A stretch of 64,000 bases of DNA from Maylandia zebra (taxonomy: Eukaryota > Chordata > Actinopteri > Cichliformes > Cichlidae): NCBI RefSeq assembly GCF_041146795.1, contig NC_135185.1:13055529-13119528 (forward strand), given 5' to 3'. Below are positions 9,899-21,840 of this stretch, in pieces. The position numbers and the translations under genes are program-made. How positions within the stretch are numbered: position 1 is the first letter of the stretch; each line of letters starts with the position of its first letter. Below the pieces are notes generated by a model. It ran no database searches. It was not told where the DNA came from and saw nothing but the letters and a program-made list of their open reading frames with translations.

Positions 9899-11765
9899 AT
9901 GGACCCAGCAACTCACAACCCCTCCGCTGAGCTCCGGGAGGATTTGATCTATACGGTGGAGTACCACTGTCAGGAGTGGGAGGCGCTGCCAGGAGACGAA
10001 CACCGGGAGGTCGTAGCCGTCCGTCTACAGCGGATGGTGTCCGGACTCCCGTGGCTGTTCGGCGCGCTGCACCCCCACATCCGGGACTTCCTTGTTTCCA
10101 CCGTAGGCGTCCGCCCGGAGCTGCCTCTCCAGTGTGAGGGGTCGGAGGACGTTCAGCCCGGTCCGCTGGAGGATTCGCGGCCCGGCTCATCTCCTCCCCC
10201 CTCTCGGCAAAAACGGCGCTCACGCCGCCGCCGCCCTAAAGTTTCTGAGCAAACTCCGGTGGTGAGTGACACTAACTGTTTCTTCCATGCCACTTCCAAG
10301 TCGGACCAACTCGGACAATATTCTGTTCCTGAGTCCGCAGTTTTTCACGTCTGTAACTCATCAGAGATGAACAGTAAGTTTGAAAATGACTGTGTTTCCA
10401 GGCCTCATAACATTTCTAAGTTCACCTCTGCACCTATTAAGCATGAGACTGAGTTCATTGCCCCCCTAGAGACTGCTGTTCAGGCTGACTTAAAAAACTC
10501 TGGCACTGTAGACTCTGTGTGCGTCATCCCAGAGACCGTTAACTCTGTCTGGTAATTCTGGGTCAGTTAATCCAGAGTCTGCATTACCTACCCTCACACC
10601 CATGTTTGAGAATGACTGTGTTTCCTTTGCTCCTCCCGGGTCAGCAGTAATTGACACACAGACTGATAATCCCACTGTAGAAAAGAAAAAGACTATTTTT
10701 GAGTTGCATACTTGTGAACTAAGTGTTAAAACAAACTGTCCTGAGGTTCCTCTTCCTGCTGAAACCAGAGGGGACCCCCTGGAAAATGAACAGTGTGTCT
10801 GCCAACCTCCAAAGGCTACACTTTCTGTTTCTCAGGTTGCTTGTGACCCTCTGCCACATTTAGCTTTTCCTGCCTTGTCTGCTAGCTCTGACTCTGTTTC
10901 TCCAGGGATAAAGAATGTTGCTCCTCTCGTGTTAACACTAGCTGATGCGAAGTCTGTTAACTCAGGTTTTGAAAACACTAAGACTGTGCATTCAATCACA
11001 ACTGTTAAGGTTAAGTGCAACAAGTTACCGTCCGTCATGTGTAAACTGCTAGGGGAGCTCAGGTTGACTATTCCTGAGTTAGTTTCTCACCAAGTTGCCT
11101 CGGACACCGCCTGTGTTAACTCCCCAACTCCTGTACCTCCTGTGGATGGTGTTTCTTCAGTCCTGGACTATGCTGCTCTCCAACCTGTATATTTAGAAAC
11201 GGTCTGTGTGAATGCTCCTGTGTCCGCAACGGATCCCTTTGTGCGCTGTATTACTGACTCTGACTCTGCTAAACCTGGATCTTCCTGTGCTATGACTGTT
11301 TTAGAGACTGCTACTCCTAACATGGACAGCTTAAGGCCTACAGAGTTGCCAGGAGTGACTCGCCATGACTCTCTGTTCGCTATCATTGCTTCTAGCTCCA
11401 CTAACTCGATTTTCCCTGTGTCTGTTTCTGTTCCTGTGCTTCGCTCTCCGCCTCCAGTTCCTGTAACCAGGGCAGCGCGGGCCCAGCTTTCCCTTGCTCC
11501 CGTACCAGTTCCTCGGGAGAGGGTGGCTGAGGTCCAGCTGGTCCCTGCTTCTGTCCCCAGCCTGGCAGAGGCGCCGTTCATCCCGGCACCCGTACCTGTT
11601 CCTCGGGTGGGGTTGATGGACACCCTGCCTTTGCCTGCTCCTGTTCCGGTTCCCCGGGTGAGGTCAACCGTGACCCTGCCGACTCCTGCACCTGTCTCAG
11701 TTCCTCGGGTGGGAGCGACAGAGGTCCAGCTAGCTCCTGCACCCACACCGGCCCCCAGGGTAAAG
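9899..11765 (+). pseudogene. Proline-rich ORF of LTR element 2, broken once
   Basis: Translation would start at the ATG at 9899 (MDPATHNPS), 18 bp after the LTR. The first part runs to a TAA at 10553-10555; a second open stretch in another frame covers about 10602-11765, so one frameshift separates them. The N-terminal 100 residues look folded, with helical, Leu- and Trp-containing segments. A basic cluster (QKRRSRRRR) and SEQTPVVSDTN follow, matching elements 1 and 3. The second half is Ser/Thr/Val-rich with a C-terminal array of PVPVPRVG-type repeats. It ends abruptly where the partial 3' LTR begins. No zinc knuckle, protease or polymerase motif is visible. Confidence 0.75.
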
Positions 11766-11766
11766 G

Positions 11767-12191
11767 CCCTTTCGTGTTTATTCCGTGTCTCCCCTGCCCG
11801 TTATGTTGGTGTTCTCCCCATGCTCTCTCTCCTCCTGTCTGAACCTCTGTACTTCCTGTTTCACCTCTACCGTCAGTGTTGTGTTCACTCCTGCCATGTC
11901 CCGTGATTATTATCAGTGTCACCTGTGTTCCCCGTGTGCTCCCACTTCCCTCGTTAACCCTCTGTGTATTTATGTCTGCGTCTCCCTCAGTTCTGTGTCA
12001 CGTTCTCCCTCATGTTGTGTGGATCTTCCTGTGTCTACCTGCGAGTGTTAGTTTACTTTTCCCCAGTTTAGTTTTGTATTTCCTGTGTTCTGCCGTGCCA
12101 GCATTAAAGCTGTGTTTCTCGAGTTCATCCCCGTGTCTGTGAGTTTTGCATTTGGGTCCTCCTCCTGCTTGCCACACAGCGATCCATGACA
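11767..12191 (+). repeat. Truncated 3' LTR of LTR element 2
   Basis: 425 bp corresponding to 9456-9880 at a constant offset of 2311. The join to the ORF occurs at a short shared CCCTTT (11767-11772), which suggests a deletion by microhomology or a template jump during reverse transcription. Confidence 0.88.
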
Positions 12192-12272
12192 AAAGCCATT
12201 TTGAGTTCACGACTGTCTCCGGAGTCTGCACCTTGGGTCCTATCCCTGTCCGCACACAGCCGCCACCTAACA

Positions 12273-14384
12273 AACTGCACCAGTAATAACATTTGAACTT
12301 ACAAAGCCCATAGTTTGCATTCACAGCAGCAGGAAGGACCACACTGATACAAATGCAAATTAAGGATCATCTGGTTTAAAGTTTTAAAAGCAGGTCTTAC
12401 CTCACTTACTCAAAAGTGAAAAGCTGTGCAGAAAAAGGTGTAGTTGCGTCGCGGTGAACCGGTGGGTGAGAACCAAGTAGCTTCGACTCTGCATTTAAGC
12501 ACCTGAGGCTGTGCACGCCGTCCTTATGTTTCTAACACAGATATGAAAATCACCTTTGAACAAATCACGCCTGTGCTGACCTGTAGCTCATAATAATCTA
12601 CTTCCTGCAAGCTACTGTATGACCAAAAGAGAGAGGGCCTAGAGAGAGTTTCACTTCATTCAAGTGACCCTCCACTAGCCCATATTTATGTGTATCACAG
12701 TCTTATACGTTTATGTGTTTATGGTATCCACTTTCATGTTTAGAGAACAGCAGTTGCTGTTAATGGTTAGCCTGTCAGCAGTAAAATTGAAAGTACTCAC
12801 TGCTTGCAGTAGAGTAGAATAGAACAGAGTGCCTTTATTGTCACTAGACAGATGTACAATGAGATACAGAGCATCTCCTGCTCACTATGGCTGTGCTTCT
12901 TGTTGGCTTCCAGTATTTGCAGTCCTCACAGTATGACTGAAATCTGTTTTTTATATCTTTGTGTGAACCTCAAAAGTTCTATAGTTGATAAATAACTGTT
13001 GCCATAAAAAAAATCAACATTAGTCACCATTTTGAGATGATCTCAGCAGACACAGTGACGTGCTGAACACATTTAAGAAATCATTCTTTGTTTCTTAAAA
13101 CAAAGCCCATATATTATATTTGTGTGACAGCCATCCTAAACCAAATTTGTGCCCACACACCTGTCAGACAAAGAGCCACTTTACCCCGTCTGACCCAATT
13201 TACTTAGTTAATTACCTTTAAGCAAACATACAAAGAAAACCCCTAATAAGACCTGTTACTGGGAGTCACATGGTCAGTAAACTGTCAGCGTATGTGTCGC
13301 TTTAGAACAAACATCCTATGAAATATAGACGTTTGAAGCAAAGTGTCCTGCCCTAAACAGCAGCATGAAATTTATAAATTGAGCACATGGCTTGGACGTA
13401 TCCCAGGCTAATGTAAGGTGTGTGCCAACTACCATGACACACCTGCCACCATTAGCGTTAGACTTAATGATTATTCACTGTGTAAACAATAGCAGGCACA
13501 CAGTTGCTTTCTGGTGCTGCTAAGCCTTGTTTAGTTAATAGGTCAAATTTAACAACTGAACTGACATTACACTGGCAAGTCAAGCTGAACTCTCTGTGAC
13601 TGAAGATACTAAAGGAACCAATATTGTATTTATAGTTAACCTTTTTTCAAAAAGAAAGTGAAAAAATATGGTTAAAAATAGTTTCTTGAGTCCAGAAGGG
13701 CAGCGTCAGCCTACTTTAATGAGCAAAGTTGATTCAAAGGGTAATGAAAGGAATAAAATATTATATAGGCTGAGATACAGCTACTATTGGTCTGTGTATT
13801 ATCTGTCAATCCATTCACAATTTAATTCAAGTCATAACTGAATGTTTGTGGTATAGAATAAGAAGTATTTACTAACTCATATTGAATATTATCACCCGTT
13901 AATCTTAATTATGTTAATTATGTGTTATAATTTATTTTAATGTGAGATGGGTACATTTGCGTGCTACCATCTGCACGGTAGCATGCAAAGAACAACTATA
14001 ATCTCCCATATTTTAAAACATGTTTAAAAATGTCATCTTTGGACTTTAATACAGGGAATCTGTTACCTGTCTGTCATGAGAGCTCCACCCTGAAACTACA
14101 CCTTAAAAACACAAAGGCAGATGCACAACAGACGACATCTGCTTTCTACATTTTGACTCTCAAAAAAACAGTCAAATTACTTTGTTTAGACAACGTTTTA
14201 AGGTGATTTGAATGTGCTAGTCATCTTTTTTCATAAAGACTATGTGAAAAGTGGATTTATATTTGAATCATTCAAAACAAAAGCAACCATGAACTCACAA
14301 AAACTCAAACCCTGGATTCAAAACCGAGCTATTTTCCCATCTTTGCCGTATTAGGTTTTGCATTTATCATTAATCATTCTTGGA
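12273..14384. other. Intergenic stretch, no gene recognised
   Basis: No reading frame of useful length and no splice-bounded exon with recognisable coding content. About 12811-12915 carries a TTTATTGTCACTAGACAGATG block resembling the antisense 3' end of a fish retroposon. A weak non-coding-exon candidate for the minus-strand calpain lies near 12396-12440. Confidence 0.5.
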
Positions 14385-15103
14385 CAACAACAACAACAAC
14401 AACAATCTTTATTTATAGAGCACATTTAAAAGCCAAGGGGATGCCAAAGTGCTTTACATAAAAGAATAAAACAATAGAACAATTAACACTATAACATCAG
14501 AGTCATATAAGTGTGGAATTATGTTCACAGGTAAAAACCACTAATAAGAGTAAACTATAGCACATAGCTATAGCAAAGTAAAGCTGTACCATCAAACACA
14601 GTGATAGAGAACATAGACAACGCAAGACAACGCAAGACAAACAGAAAAATTAATAGAATAACTCACTGCAAACAAGGCCAGGATTTAACTGGTAGAAAAA
14701 GCAAGTTCAAACAGATATGTTTTAAGCCGTGATTTAAAAGATTGAATAGAATCAGACGCCCGGATGCCAATCGGGTGATTGTTCCACAGCTCAGGTGCAG
14801 CTAGAGCAAACGCTCGATCACCTCTAGACTTCAAACGAGATCTGGGCTGAACCAACAATAACTGTGAGGATGATCTTAAAGCCCTCGCAGGAGCATATGA
14901 GTTTAAGAGTTCCTTAAGATAGCTTGGTCCTGTGTTATTAGTAATTTTAAAAGTAAGCAACAGAATTTTAAATTGAATACGAAATTTCACAGGCAACCAG
15001 TGCAGATCAGCAAGGACGGGAGTGATGTGAGCAAACTTCTTAGTTTTAGTTAGAATGCGTGCAGCGGCATTCTGGACTGTCTGTAATCTATGTAGAAGGG
15101 TAG
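14385..15103 (-). mobile_element. 3' remnant of a non-LTR retrotransposon (LINE), interrupted by LTR element 3
   Basis: Antisense to the window, 14685-14996 encodes about 100 residues of the C-terminal end of a LINE polyprotein as commonly seen in fish: FKILLLTFK, then RSRLKSRGDRAFA, AAPELWN and FKSRLKTYLF. CAA triplets (14388-14405) and TTTATTTATAGAGCAC mark its 3' end. The same repeat continues at 24602-24660 beyond the inserted LTR element, as shown by the GGTAG duplication. The reverse-transcriptase core is absent here. Confidence 0.8.
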
Positions 15104-15758
15104 TGTCACGGCGGGGTGCGCCAATGTGTGCGGAAACAGGACCCAGAAGCAGATGATGACGAGGAATAGTAATGATTAACAGAAAAGTGAACCTTTATTG
15201 CGATGACGACAGGAAATGAACCAAGAGACCAAAGCAAACAGGCAAAACACTAAGAAACAAAACACTAAGCTGGCAAAACACTAAGAAACAAAACACTAAA
15301 GGTACTAAGACCAAAAACTATAACTATGACTGAGGTGGAAAATAAACAGGCTAAGACTATGACTATGACTATGACTGTAACTCTGGTGAGATAAACAGAC
15401 GAACTGACAATGGCATGAAGAAAACAAAAGGCTTAAATACAGACATGAGGTGATCAGGGGAAGTGGCGACACATGGGGGAAAACAGCTGACAGACATAAA
15501 CCTAATGACAGGACCAGGAGAGGAAAGCTAAATACAATGAACAAAGAACACATGACATTGTCAGAATAAAACAGGAAATGACAACACAACTTAACAGACC
15601 TAATACGTGATGAAATAAATAGAAAACCCCAAAACATAGAAAACCCAGGAACAATAACTGCCTAAACTAAAGGCAAATAGGAAATAACACAAACTAATAA
15701 CATATCAAAAAATACAAAGAAAACTCAGAGTGCTGGGTCGGAGACCCAGCCTGTGACA
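15104..15758 (-). repeat. 3' LTR of LTR element 3
   Basis: 655 bp, matching 23953-24601 almost base for base apart from the short tandem TATGAC difference and a few substitutions. This implies a recent insertion. Confidence 0.93.
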
Positions 15759-15925
15759 GAGCCCCCCCCCCCCCCTTAAGGGCGGATTCCAGACGCCCTA
15801 AAACCTCGAAAAACAAAACCAAAAACAACCCACCAAGGGCGGGCGGTGGGGGTCCAGGACGGAGGGCCAGAAACAAGGCCAAAAAAAAACAAAATGTCCA
15901 TCAAAAATCACAGGAGCGCAGGGAA

Positions 15926-16395
15926 CAGTTCATGACTCCTCAGGGGACCGACCCGGAGGGTGACGGTCCAGAAAGTCATAGTCCATGTGATCAGGGGGCT
16001 GGCCCGGGGGGTGACGGTCCAGAAAGCCACAGTTCATGTGATCAGGGGGCCGTCCGTGCGGACGGCAACGGCGGCGACACGGAAACGGTTCAGGGGGCCG
16101 ACCTCGACGGCGGTGACGTGGAAACAGTTCAGGGGGCCGGCTGTGCGGAAGGCGACGGGGCGGAAACAGTTCAGGGGGCCGGCCGTGCGGAAGGCGGCAG
16201 CGGCGCCCAAGTGTCAGGCGTACCGGCCGAGGCTTGGAGGGCACAGGACCAGGTGACGCTGAAGCAGAGGCTGGCCCAGGCGACGCTGAAGCAGAGGCTG
16301 AGGCCGGACCAGGCCTATCAGAAGCAGAGGCAGAGGCCAGACCAGGCGTAGCAGAAGCACAGGCAGAGGCCGGACCAGGCGTAGCAGAAGCACAG
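15926..16395. repeat. 470-bp direct repeat, left copy (3' end of element 3 ORF)
   Basis: The same sequence occurs at 21371-21840 at a constant offset of 5445, with no difference that I noticed. On the minus strand it encodes the C-terminal part of the element 3 ORF, with repeated GRPPEL/GRPPDHM motifs ending at a TGA near 15930. The left copy is the one physically joined to the true 3' LTR and is interrupted at 16396 by the inserted LTR sequence. The right copy continues uninterrupted into the rest of the ORF. Confidence 0.9.
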
Positions 16396-17100
16396 TGTCA
16401 GGGTTCGAATTTGAGGAAGAGACAAACGACTGCATGGTCTCAGTAGATGTCAGAATAGTGATTTTTATTATACATATGTACATATGGGGAAGATGAGCAT
16501 CACAAGCCTTTTAGAGCCGATCTCCCCCGAACAAGCATCTCACAAGGCTTTTATTACAATGATGACGTCAAGTCCCATGATAAGTATCAGTCAGTTCTCA
16601 GAACTCAGGAAGTTCCCCTCACTCCACAAGTTCTCCTTATAAGGCCTCCAGATGTTTCCACTCAGCCCAGCACTCAGAGAAAACCAGTGTGTGGTGTGTA
16701 TATCTATTCGTGTCTATTGTGAAAGTATATCTATCAGAAAACTGTCCTATTCTTACTAAGTGTGTGTGTACACATGCATGTGTTATATAAGAGCGTGCAT
16801 GTACTTTCAAGGCCTGTGTACGTGCAGAACTGAACATAGAACCAAGGCAGGGTCCAGCAGGCCCCACAGGCTTCTGAGTGATTACAGAACTGTGAAACAG
16901 CTTTAAGCAAATAACATGAATAGTACAGAACAACAATAGACTGATCAGAGTACTGATAATCTGTGTAGATTAATGTTAACATAGATATGGTTCAAAGATT
17001 ATTCTGTCAACTGGTTCAACAATGGTAAATGATTAATGATTGATACTTCTGATTATAACTGTAATCATAAGAATACAAAATAAAATATCTCCTGGTCACA
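16396..17100 (-). repeat. LTR of an unclassified retroelement (element 4), minus orientation
   Basis: A 705-bp unit has TGTCAGGG at 16396 and CCTGGTCACA ending at 17100. Immediately outside, on the minus strand, AAAGAGGAGGAA (17101-17112) is a good polypurine tract, so this reads as a 3' LTR on the minus strand. An AATAAA on the minus strand (about 16459-16464) and a TATA-like TTATAAGG near 16630 fit LTR signals. The first 123 bp on its minus-strand 5' side (16978-17100) also belong to the palindrome arm. No coding capacity on the minus strand of the adjoining arm identifies the family. Confidence 0.75.
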
Positions 17101-19099
17101 TTCCTCCTCTTTGGGCTGGCTTGCCAGCCCAACTCACACCAGGATTTATTTCCAAACCAAACAAACACGTTATGACACTTATCAATCCCAACACCTCCGT
17201 TGTTTTCCAATTTTCCCACAACCCAGCTGTTCTTTTAGCTTCAGACTCGAGTTTCAGCCTGACACGCTTCAGGCCCCTTTACCACCTCCTCTTGGAGTGA
17301 AGAAACGCCCTCGGATTCTTCTTTCTTCGACTTCCGGGGTTAGACCACCCTTCAGTCGCTACACAGATCTGTGTGTTTGTTGTCCGTTGTCACCGCCGTG
17401 TCCCCCTTTTTGCCAAAAGCCTCTCGAACCACGTTGGTCTCTGGTGTTCCTAGGTTTCGCCAACCCCTTCCTGGTTATCGCTGTGGTTATGGGATCCATC
17501 TTATCAAGGAGCCCCAAGGCCATGACACTTGACCCCAGTTGCTGTGAAGGGTCCCCATATCTCCGTGTCCCCGTCTGGTGTCTGTTCCCTTCTCTGCAAG
17601 AGACAGAAAGCCAACACCTCTCCTGCGCTGGCTCTCCTAACCTAATGTTGTTGACTTTGTTTATTCCAATCCTATGCCATGCTTATGTGTGTAAGCGTGC
17701 ATGCATTTAACCCTCTGCACGTGAAGTCAATAGCTCCAATATATCAATCCGATCCGTTGTCGGATGAAGCTTTTGACCTTCACAGACTAAGTGCCAGCTC
17801 CTTATAAGCACATTTGCAATGTGTGTATAAAAATGAACAACAGACCTCAAACAAATTGGGCATTCTTAATTCTAACTTGAGTGTAGTACTCAGTTTCTGA
17901 TCATCTAATTATGCTTCTCACTCGTTCCCTAAATTGTCTAGAAACCTTTAATTTTGCCATACCTAAATTATTAAAACACAAACCAAATTATAGACCCCCT
18001 ATATAGGTTTTGCCTTTATGAGCACACTTCAACAATGAGCAACAACCTGCAATCTGTACCAAAAAATCTTCATGGTCCCACCTGCAATTAAAGATCAGAT
18101 GCATTTTATACCTGTTTTAATTCCTCCTTATATAGAACCTCCTCAGTTTCCGGTTAGTTGCGATTAGTCTCAATTAATCGTTCTAGTTGTATTTTGCAAT
18201 TCAGCTAGAAAGCAAACCTGTTAAAGTAAACAGCTTATTTACAACCACCTGCAAATCATAAGAGTAATAAACGATTCAGCACAACAGACAAGTATCATGT
18301 TCAGGTTTCTCCAATCATTAAATCACTATTATTGCCACAATTTGCTTTATTCACCCTTTGGGCAATGTTATTCCAAGAGAGAGAGCCCCTAATGGCCAGT
18401 TAGTGGGCTCTAGGTCAAACTGTCCCCAAATTTGTTATTTGTTATTATTACTTGTTTTCATGTCACTTGTCTGTTTTCTACTGCACCCCTCTCACCAAAG
18501 CAAAGCAAACATTAGCAGCACATTGACCGTAGTCAGCCATCCTCATTCCATAGGTGCTATAAAAACATTTCCTGTAAAAGAATCACAGTTTTCAAGACAG
18601 GGTGTGTCTCCCCCAACACTCTCACCAGAATACAGTGTAATAGCATCCCCAACTCCTAACCCATAAACACCGTTTCTTCACACATCCGCCCAGAAATCCT
18701 GTAATAGAAAAACATTAAAACTGTAACCCTGTAGGGAAGAAAATGTAAATGGTAACGCTGCGCAGTTACCTCTGTAAGCAACACAAGACACAAAAATGGC
18801 ATTTAAAGGTTCACTCATCCTCGAATATTTTGTCATCCTTCTACTCCTGTAAAAAGAAACACACATAAATTCATCCACCCTTTTATCCTATCTAGGTGGA
18901 GGTGGTTAACCTTGAGTCATGGTCAAGTCTTGTCATCTTTTACCAGTCAGTCCGTTTGTTTTTATTTCCAGTCTTTCATCCATTCATCCATTCTTTGCTG
19001 ATAGTGAAACCTGTCGTCGCATTTAGTTTCCACACTCAGCAAAATGACGTCATCTCAAAAAGAAAACAAGAACTTGAATTTGGATTACCTCGCTGAATC
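16978..19099. repeat. Palindrome, left arm (2122 bp)
   Basis: Inverted and nearly identical to 19248-21369: every position x pairs with 38347 minus x without indels where checked, at both ends and the LTR border. The only difference I noticed is A at 17063 against the arm partner. It carries part of the element 4 LTR, its polypurine tract and about 2 kb of internal sequence. Open stretches at 17111-17710 (199 codons) and 18358-18666 (102 codons, one Leu-rich hydrophobic segment) run antisense to the LTR. They resemble no family I know, and I do not call them genes. Confidence 0.92.
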
Positions 19100-19247
19100 T
19101 TTTCTTTAAGCAGATCTGCATATCGGAAATTACAAGCATTACACGTCGGCGAGAAAATTGTTGTAAGTGACTTTCTCCGCATTGAAATGGGTTCTGGAGG
19201 AAACACTTGTGGGGACAATTAGAAACGAGAGTCCCTGTTTAAAAAAG
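19100..19247. other. Palindrome spacer (148 bp)
   Basis: Unique sequence between the two arms, and the loop of the predicted hairpin. No feature recognised. Confidence 0.85.
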
Positions 19248-21369
19248 GATTCAGCGAGGTAATCCAAATTCAAGTTCTTGTTTTCTTTTTGAGATGACGT
19301 CATTTTGCTGAGTGTGGAAACTAAATGCGACGACAGGTTTCACTATCAGCAAAGAATGGATGAATGGATGAAAGACTGGAAATAAAAACAAACGGACTGA
19401 CTGGTAAAAGATGACAAGACTTGACCATGACTCAAGGTTAACCACCTCCACCTAGATAGGATAAAAGGGTGGATGAATTTATGTGTGTTTCTTTTTACAG
19501 GAGTAGAAGGATGACAAAATATTCGAGGATGAGTGAACCTTTAAATGCCATTTTTGTGTCTTGTGTTGCTTACAGAGGTAACTGCGCAGCGTTACCATTT
19601 ACATTTTCTTCCCTACAGGGTTACAGTTTTAATGTTTTTCTATTACAGGATTTCTGGGCGGATGTGTGAAGAAACGGTGTTTATGGGTTAGGAGTTGGGG
19701 ATGCTATTACACTGTATTCTGGTGAGAGTGTTGGGGGAGACACACCCTGTCTTGAAAACTGTGATTCTTTTACAGGAAATGTTTTTATAGCACCTATGGA
19801 ATGAGGATGGCTGACTACGGTCAATGTGCTGCTAATGTTTGCTTTGCTTTGGTGAGAGGGGTGCAGTAGAAAACAGACAAGTGACATGAAAACAAGTAAT
19901 AATAACAAATAACAAATTTGGGGACAGTTTGACCTAGAGCCCACTAACTGGCCATTAGGGGCTCTCTCTCTTGGAATAACATTGCCCAAAGGGTGAATAA
20001 AGCAAATTGTGGCAATAATAGTGATTTAATGATTGGAGAAACCTGAACATGATACTTGTCTGTTGTGCTGAATCGTTTATTACTCTTATGATTTGCAGGT
20101 GGTTGTAAATAAGCTGTTTACTTTAACAGGTTTGCTTTCTAGCTGAATTGCAAAATACAACTAGAACGATTAATTGAGACTAATCGCAACTAACCGGAAA
20201 CTGAGGAGGTTCTATATAAGGAGGAATTAAAACAGGTATAAAATGCATCTGATCTTTAATTGCAGGTGGGACCATGAAGATTTTTTGGTACAGATTGCAG
20301 GTTGTTGCTCATTGTTGAAGTGTGCTCATAAAGGCAAAACCTATATAGGGGGTCTATAATTTGGTTTGTGTTTTAATAATTTAGGTATGGCAAAATTAAA
20401 GGTTTCTAGACAATTTAGGGAACGAGTGAGAAGCATAATTAGATGATCAGAAACTGAGTACTACACTCAAGTTAGAATTAAGAATGCCCAATTTGTTTGA
20501 GGTCTGTTGTTCATTTTTATACACACATTGCAAATGTGCTTATAAGGAGCTGGCACTTAGTCTGTGAAGGTCAAAAGCTTCATCCGACAACGGATCGGAT
20601 TGATATATTGGAGCTATTGACTTCACGTGCAGAGGGTTAAATGCATGCACGCTTACACACATAAGCATGGCATAGGATTGGAATAAACAAAGTCAACAAC
20701 ATTAGGTTAGGAGAGCCAGCACAGGAGAGGTGTTGGCTTTCTGTCTCTTGCAGAGAAGGGAACAGACACCAGACGGGGACACGGAGATATGGGGACCCTT
20801 CACAGCAACTGGGGTCAAGTGTCATGGCCTTGGGGCTCCTTGATAAGATGGATCCCATAACCACAGCGATAACCAGGAAGGGGTTGGCGAAACCTAGGAA
20901 CACCAGAGACCAACGTGGTTCGAGAGGCTTTTGGCAAAAAGGGGGACACGGCGGTGACAACGGACAACAAACACACAGATCTGTGTAGCGACTGAAGGGT
21001 GGTCTAACCCCGGAAGTCGAAGAAAGAAGAATCCGAGGGCGTTTCTTCACTCCAAGAGGAGGTGGTAAAGGGGCCTGAAGCGTGTCAGGCTGAAACTCGA
21101 GTCTGAAGCTAAAAGAACAGCTGGGTTGTGGGAAAATTGGAAAACAACGGAGGTGTTGGGATTGATAAGTGTCATAACGTGTTTGTTTGGTTTGGAAATA
21201 AATCCTGGTGTGAGTTGGGCTGGCAAGCCAGCCCAAAGAGGAGGAATGTGACCAGGAGATATTTTATTTTGTATTCTTATGATCACAGTTATAATCAGAA
21301 GTATCAATCATTAATCATTTACCATTGTTGAACCAGTTGACAGAATAATCTTTGAACCATATCTATGTT
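19248..21369. repeat. Palindrome, right arm (2122 bp)
   Basis: Inverted copy of 16978-19099. It ends inside the element 4 LTR (LTR portion 21247-21369) and is joined, through a single extra G, to the second copy of element 3 sequence at 21371. No shared bases are needed at the join, so it resembles end-joining rather than homologous recombination. Confidence 0.92.
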
Positions 21370-21370
21370 G

Positions 21371-21840
21371 CAGTTCATGACTCCTCAGGGGACCGACCCG
21401 GAGGGTGACGGTCCAGAAAGTCATAGTCCATGTGATCAGGGGGCTGGCCCGGGGGGTGACGGTCCAGAAAGCCACAGTTCATGTGATCAGGGGGCCGTCC
21501 GTGCGGACGGCAACGGCGGCGACACGGAAACGGTTCAGGGGGCCGACCTCGACGGCGGTGACGTGGAAACAGTTCAGGGGGCCGGCTGTGCGGAAGGCGA
21601 CGGGGCGGAAACAGTTCAGGGGGCCGGCCGTGCGGAAGGCGGCAGCGGCGCCCAAGTGTCAGGCGTACCGGCCGAGGCTTGGAGGGCACAGGACCAGGTG
21701 ACGCTGAAGCAGAGGCTGGCCCAGGCGACGCTGAAGCAGAGGCTGAGGCCGGACCAGGCCTATCAGAAGCAGAGGCAGAGGCCAGACCAGGCGTAGCAGA
21801 AGCACAGGCAGAGGCCGGACCAGGCGTAGCAGAAGCACAG
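21371..21840. repeat. 470-bp direct repeat, right copy (uninterrupted, 'empty-site' version)
   Basis: Identical partner of 15926-16395. At 21840 it continues directly into element 3 coding sequence (GCAGAGGCC...), so it represents an element 3 copy without the element 4 insertion. Confidence 0.9.

Larger units (their letters stand above)
9282..12191 (+). mobile_element. LTR retrotransposon 2, inserted in the 3' LTR of element 1
   Basis: The element runs from TGTCATGGTCC at 9282 to GATCCATGACA at 12191, with the 5-bp duplication AAAGC at 9277-9281 and 12192-12196. The 5' LTR is 9282-9880 (599 bp). The right side keeps only the last 425 bp of the LTR (11767-12191), which match 9456-9880 without length change. 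The ORFs across the two copies are identical, so the insertion is recent. The interior holds only a proline-rich ORF; pol and the first 174 bp of the 3' LTR are absent. Confidence 0.93.
2925..12272 (+). mobile_element. LTR retrotransposon 1 (host of all insertions from 3 to 12 kb)
   Basis: The 5' LTR is 2925-3473 (549 bp, TGTTAGG...CTAAC). The 3' LTR is split: 8808-9281 and 12197-12272 add up to 550 bp, cut by LTR element 2. The five-base duplication AACTG is present at 2920-2924 and 12273-12277, proving both outer ends. The interior has a proline-rich ORF starting 19 bp after the LTR and a G-homopolymer tract (8782-8804) just before the 3' LTR in the polypurine-tract position. No protease, reverse transcriptase, RNase H or integrase reading frame is seen. 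A hAT element (4831-8068) splits the interior. I infer a non-autonomous, Ty3/Gypsy-like element (5-bp duplication, TG...CA-type ends). Confidence 0.9.
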
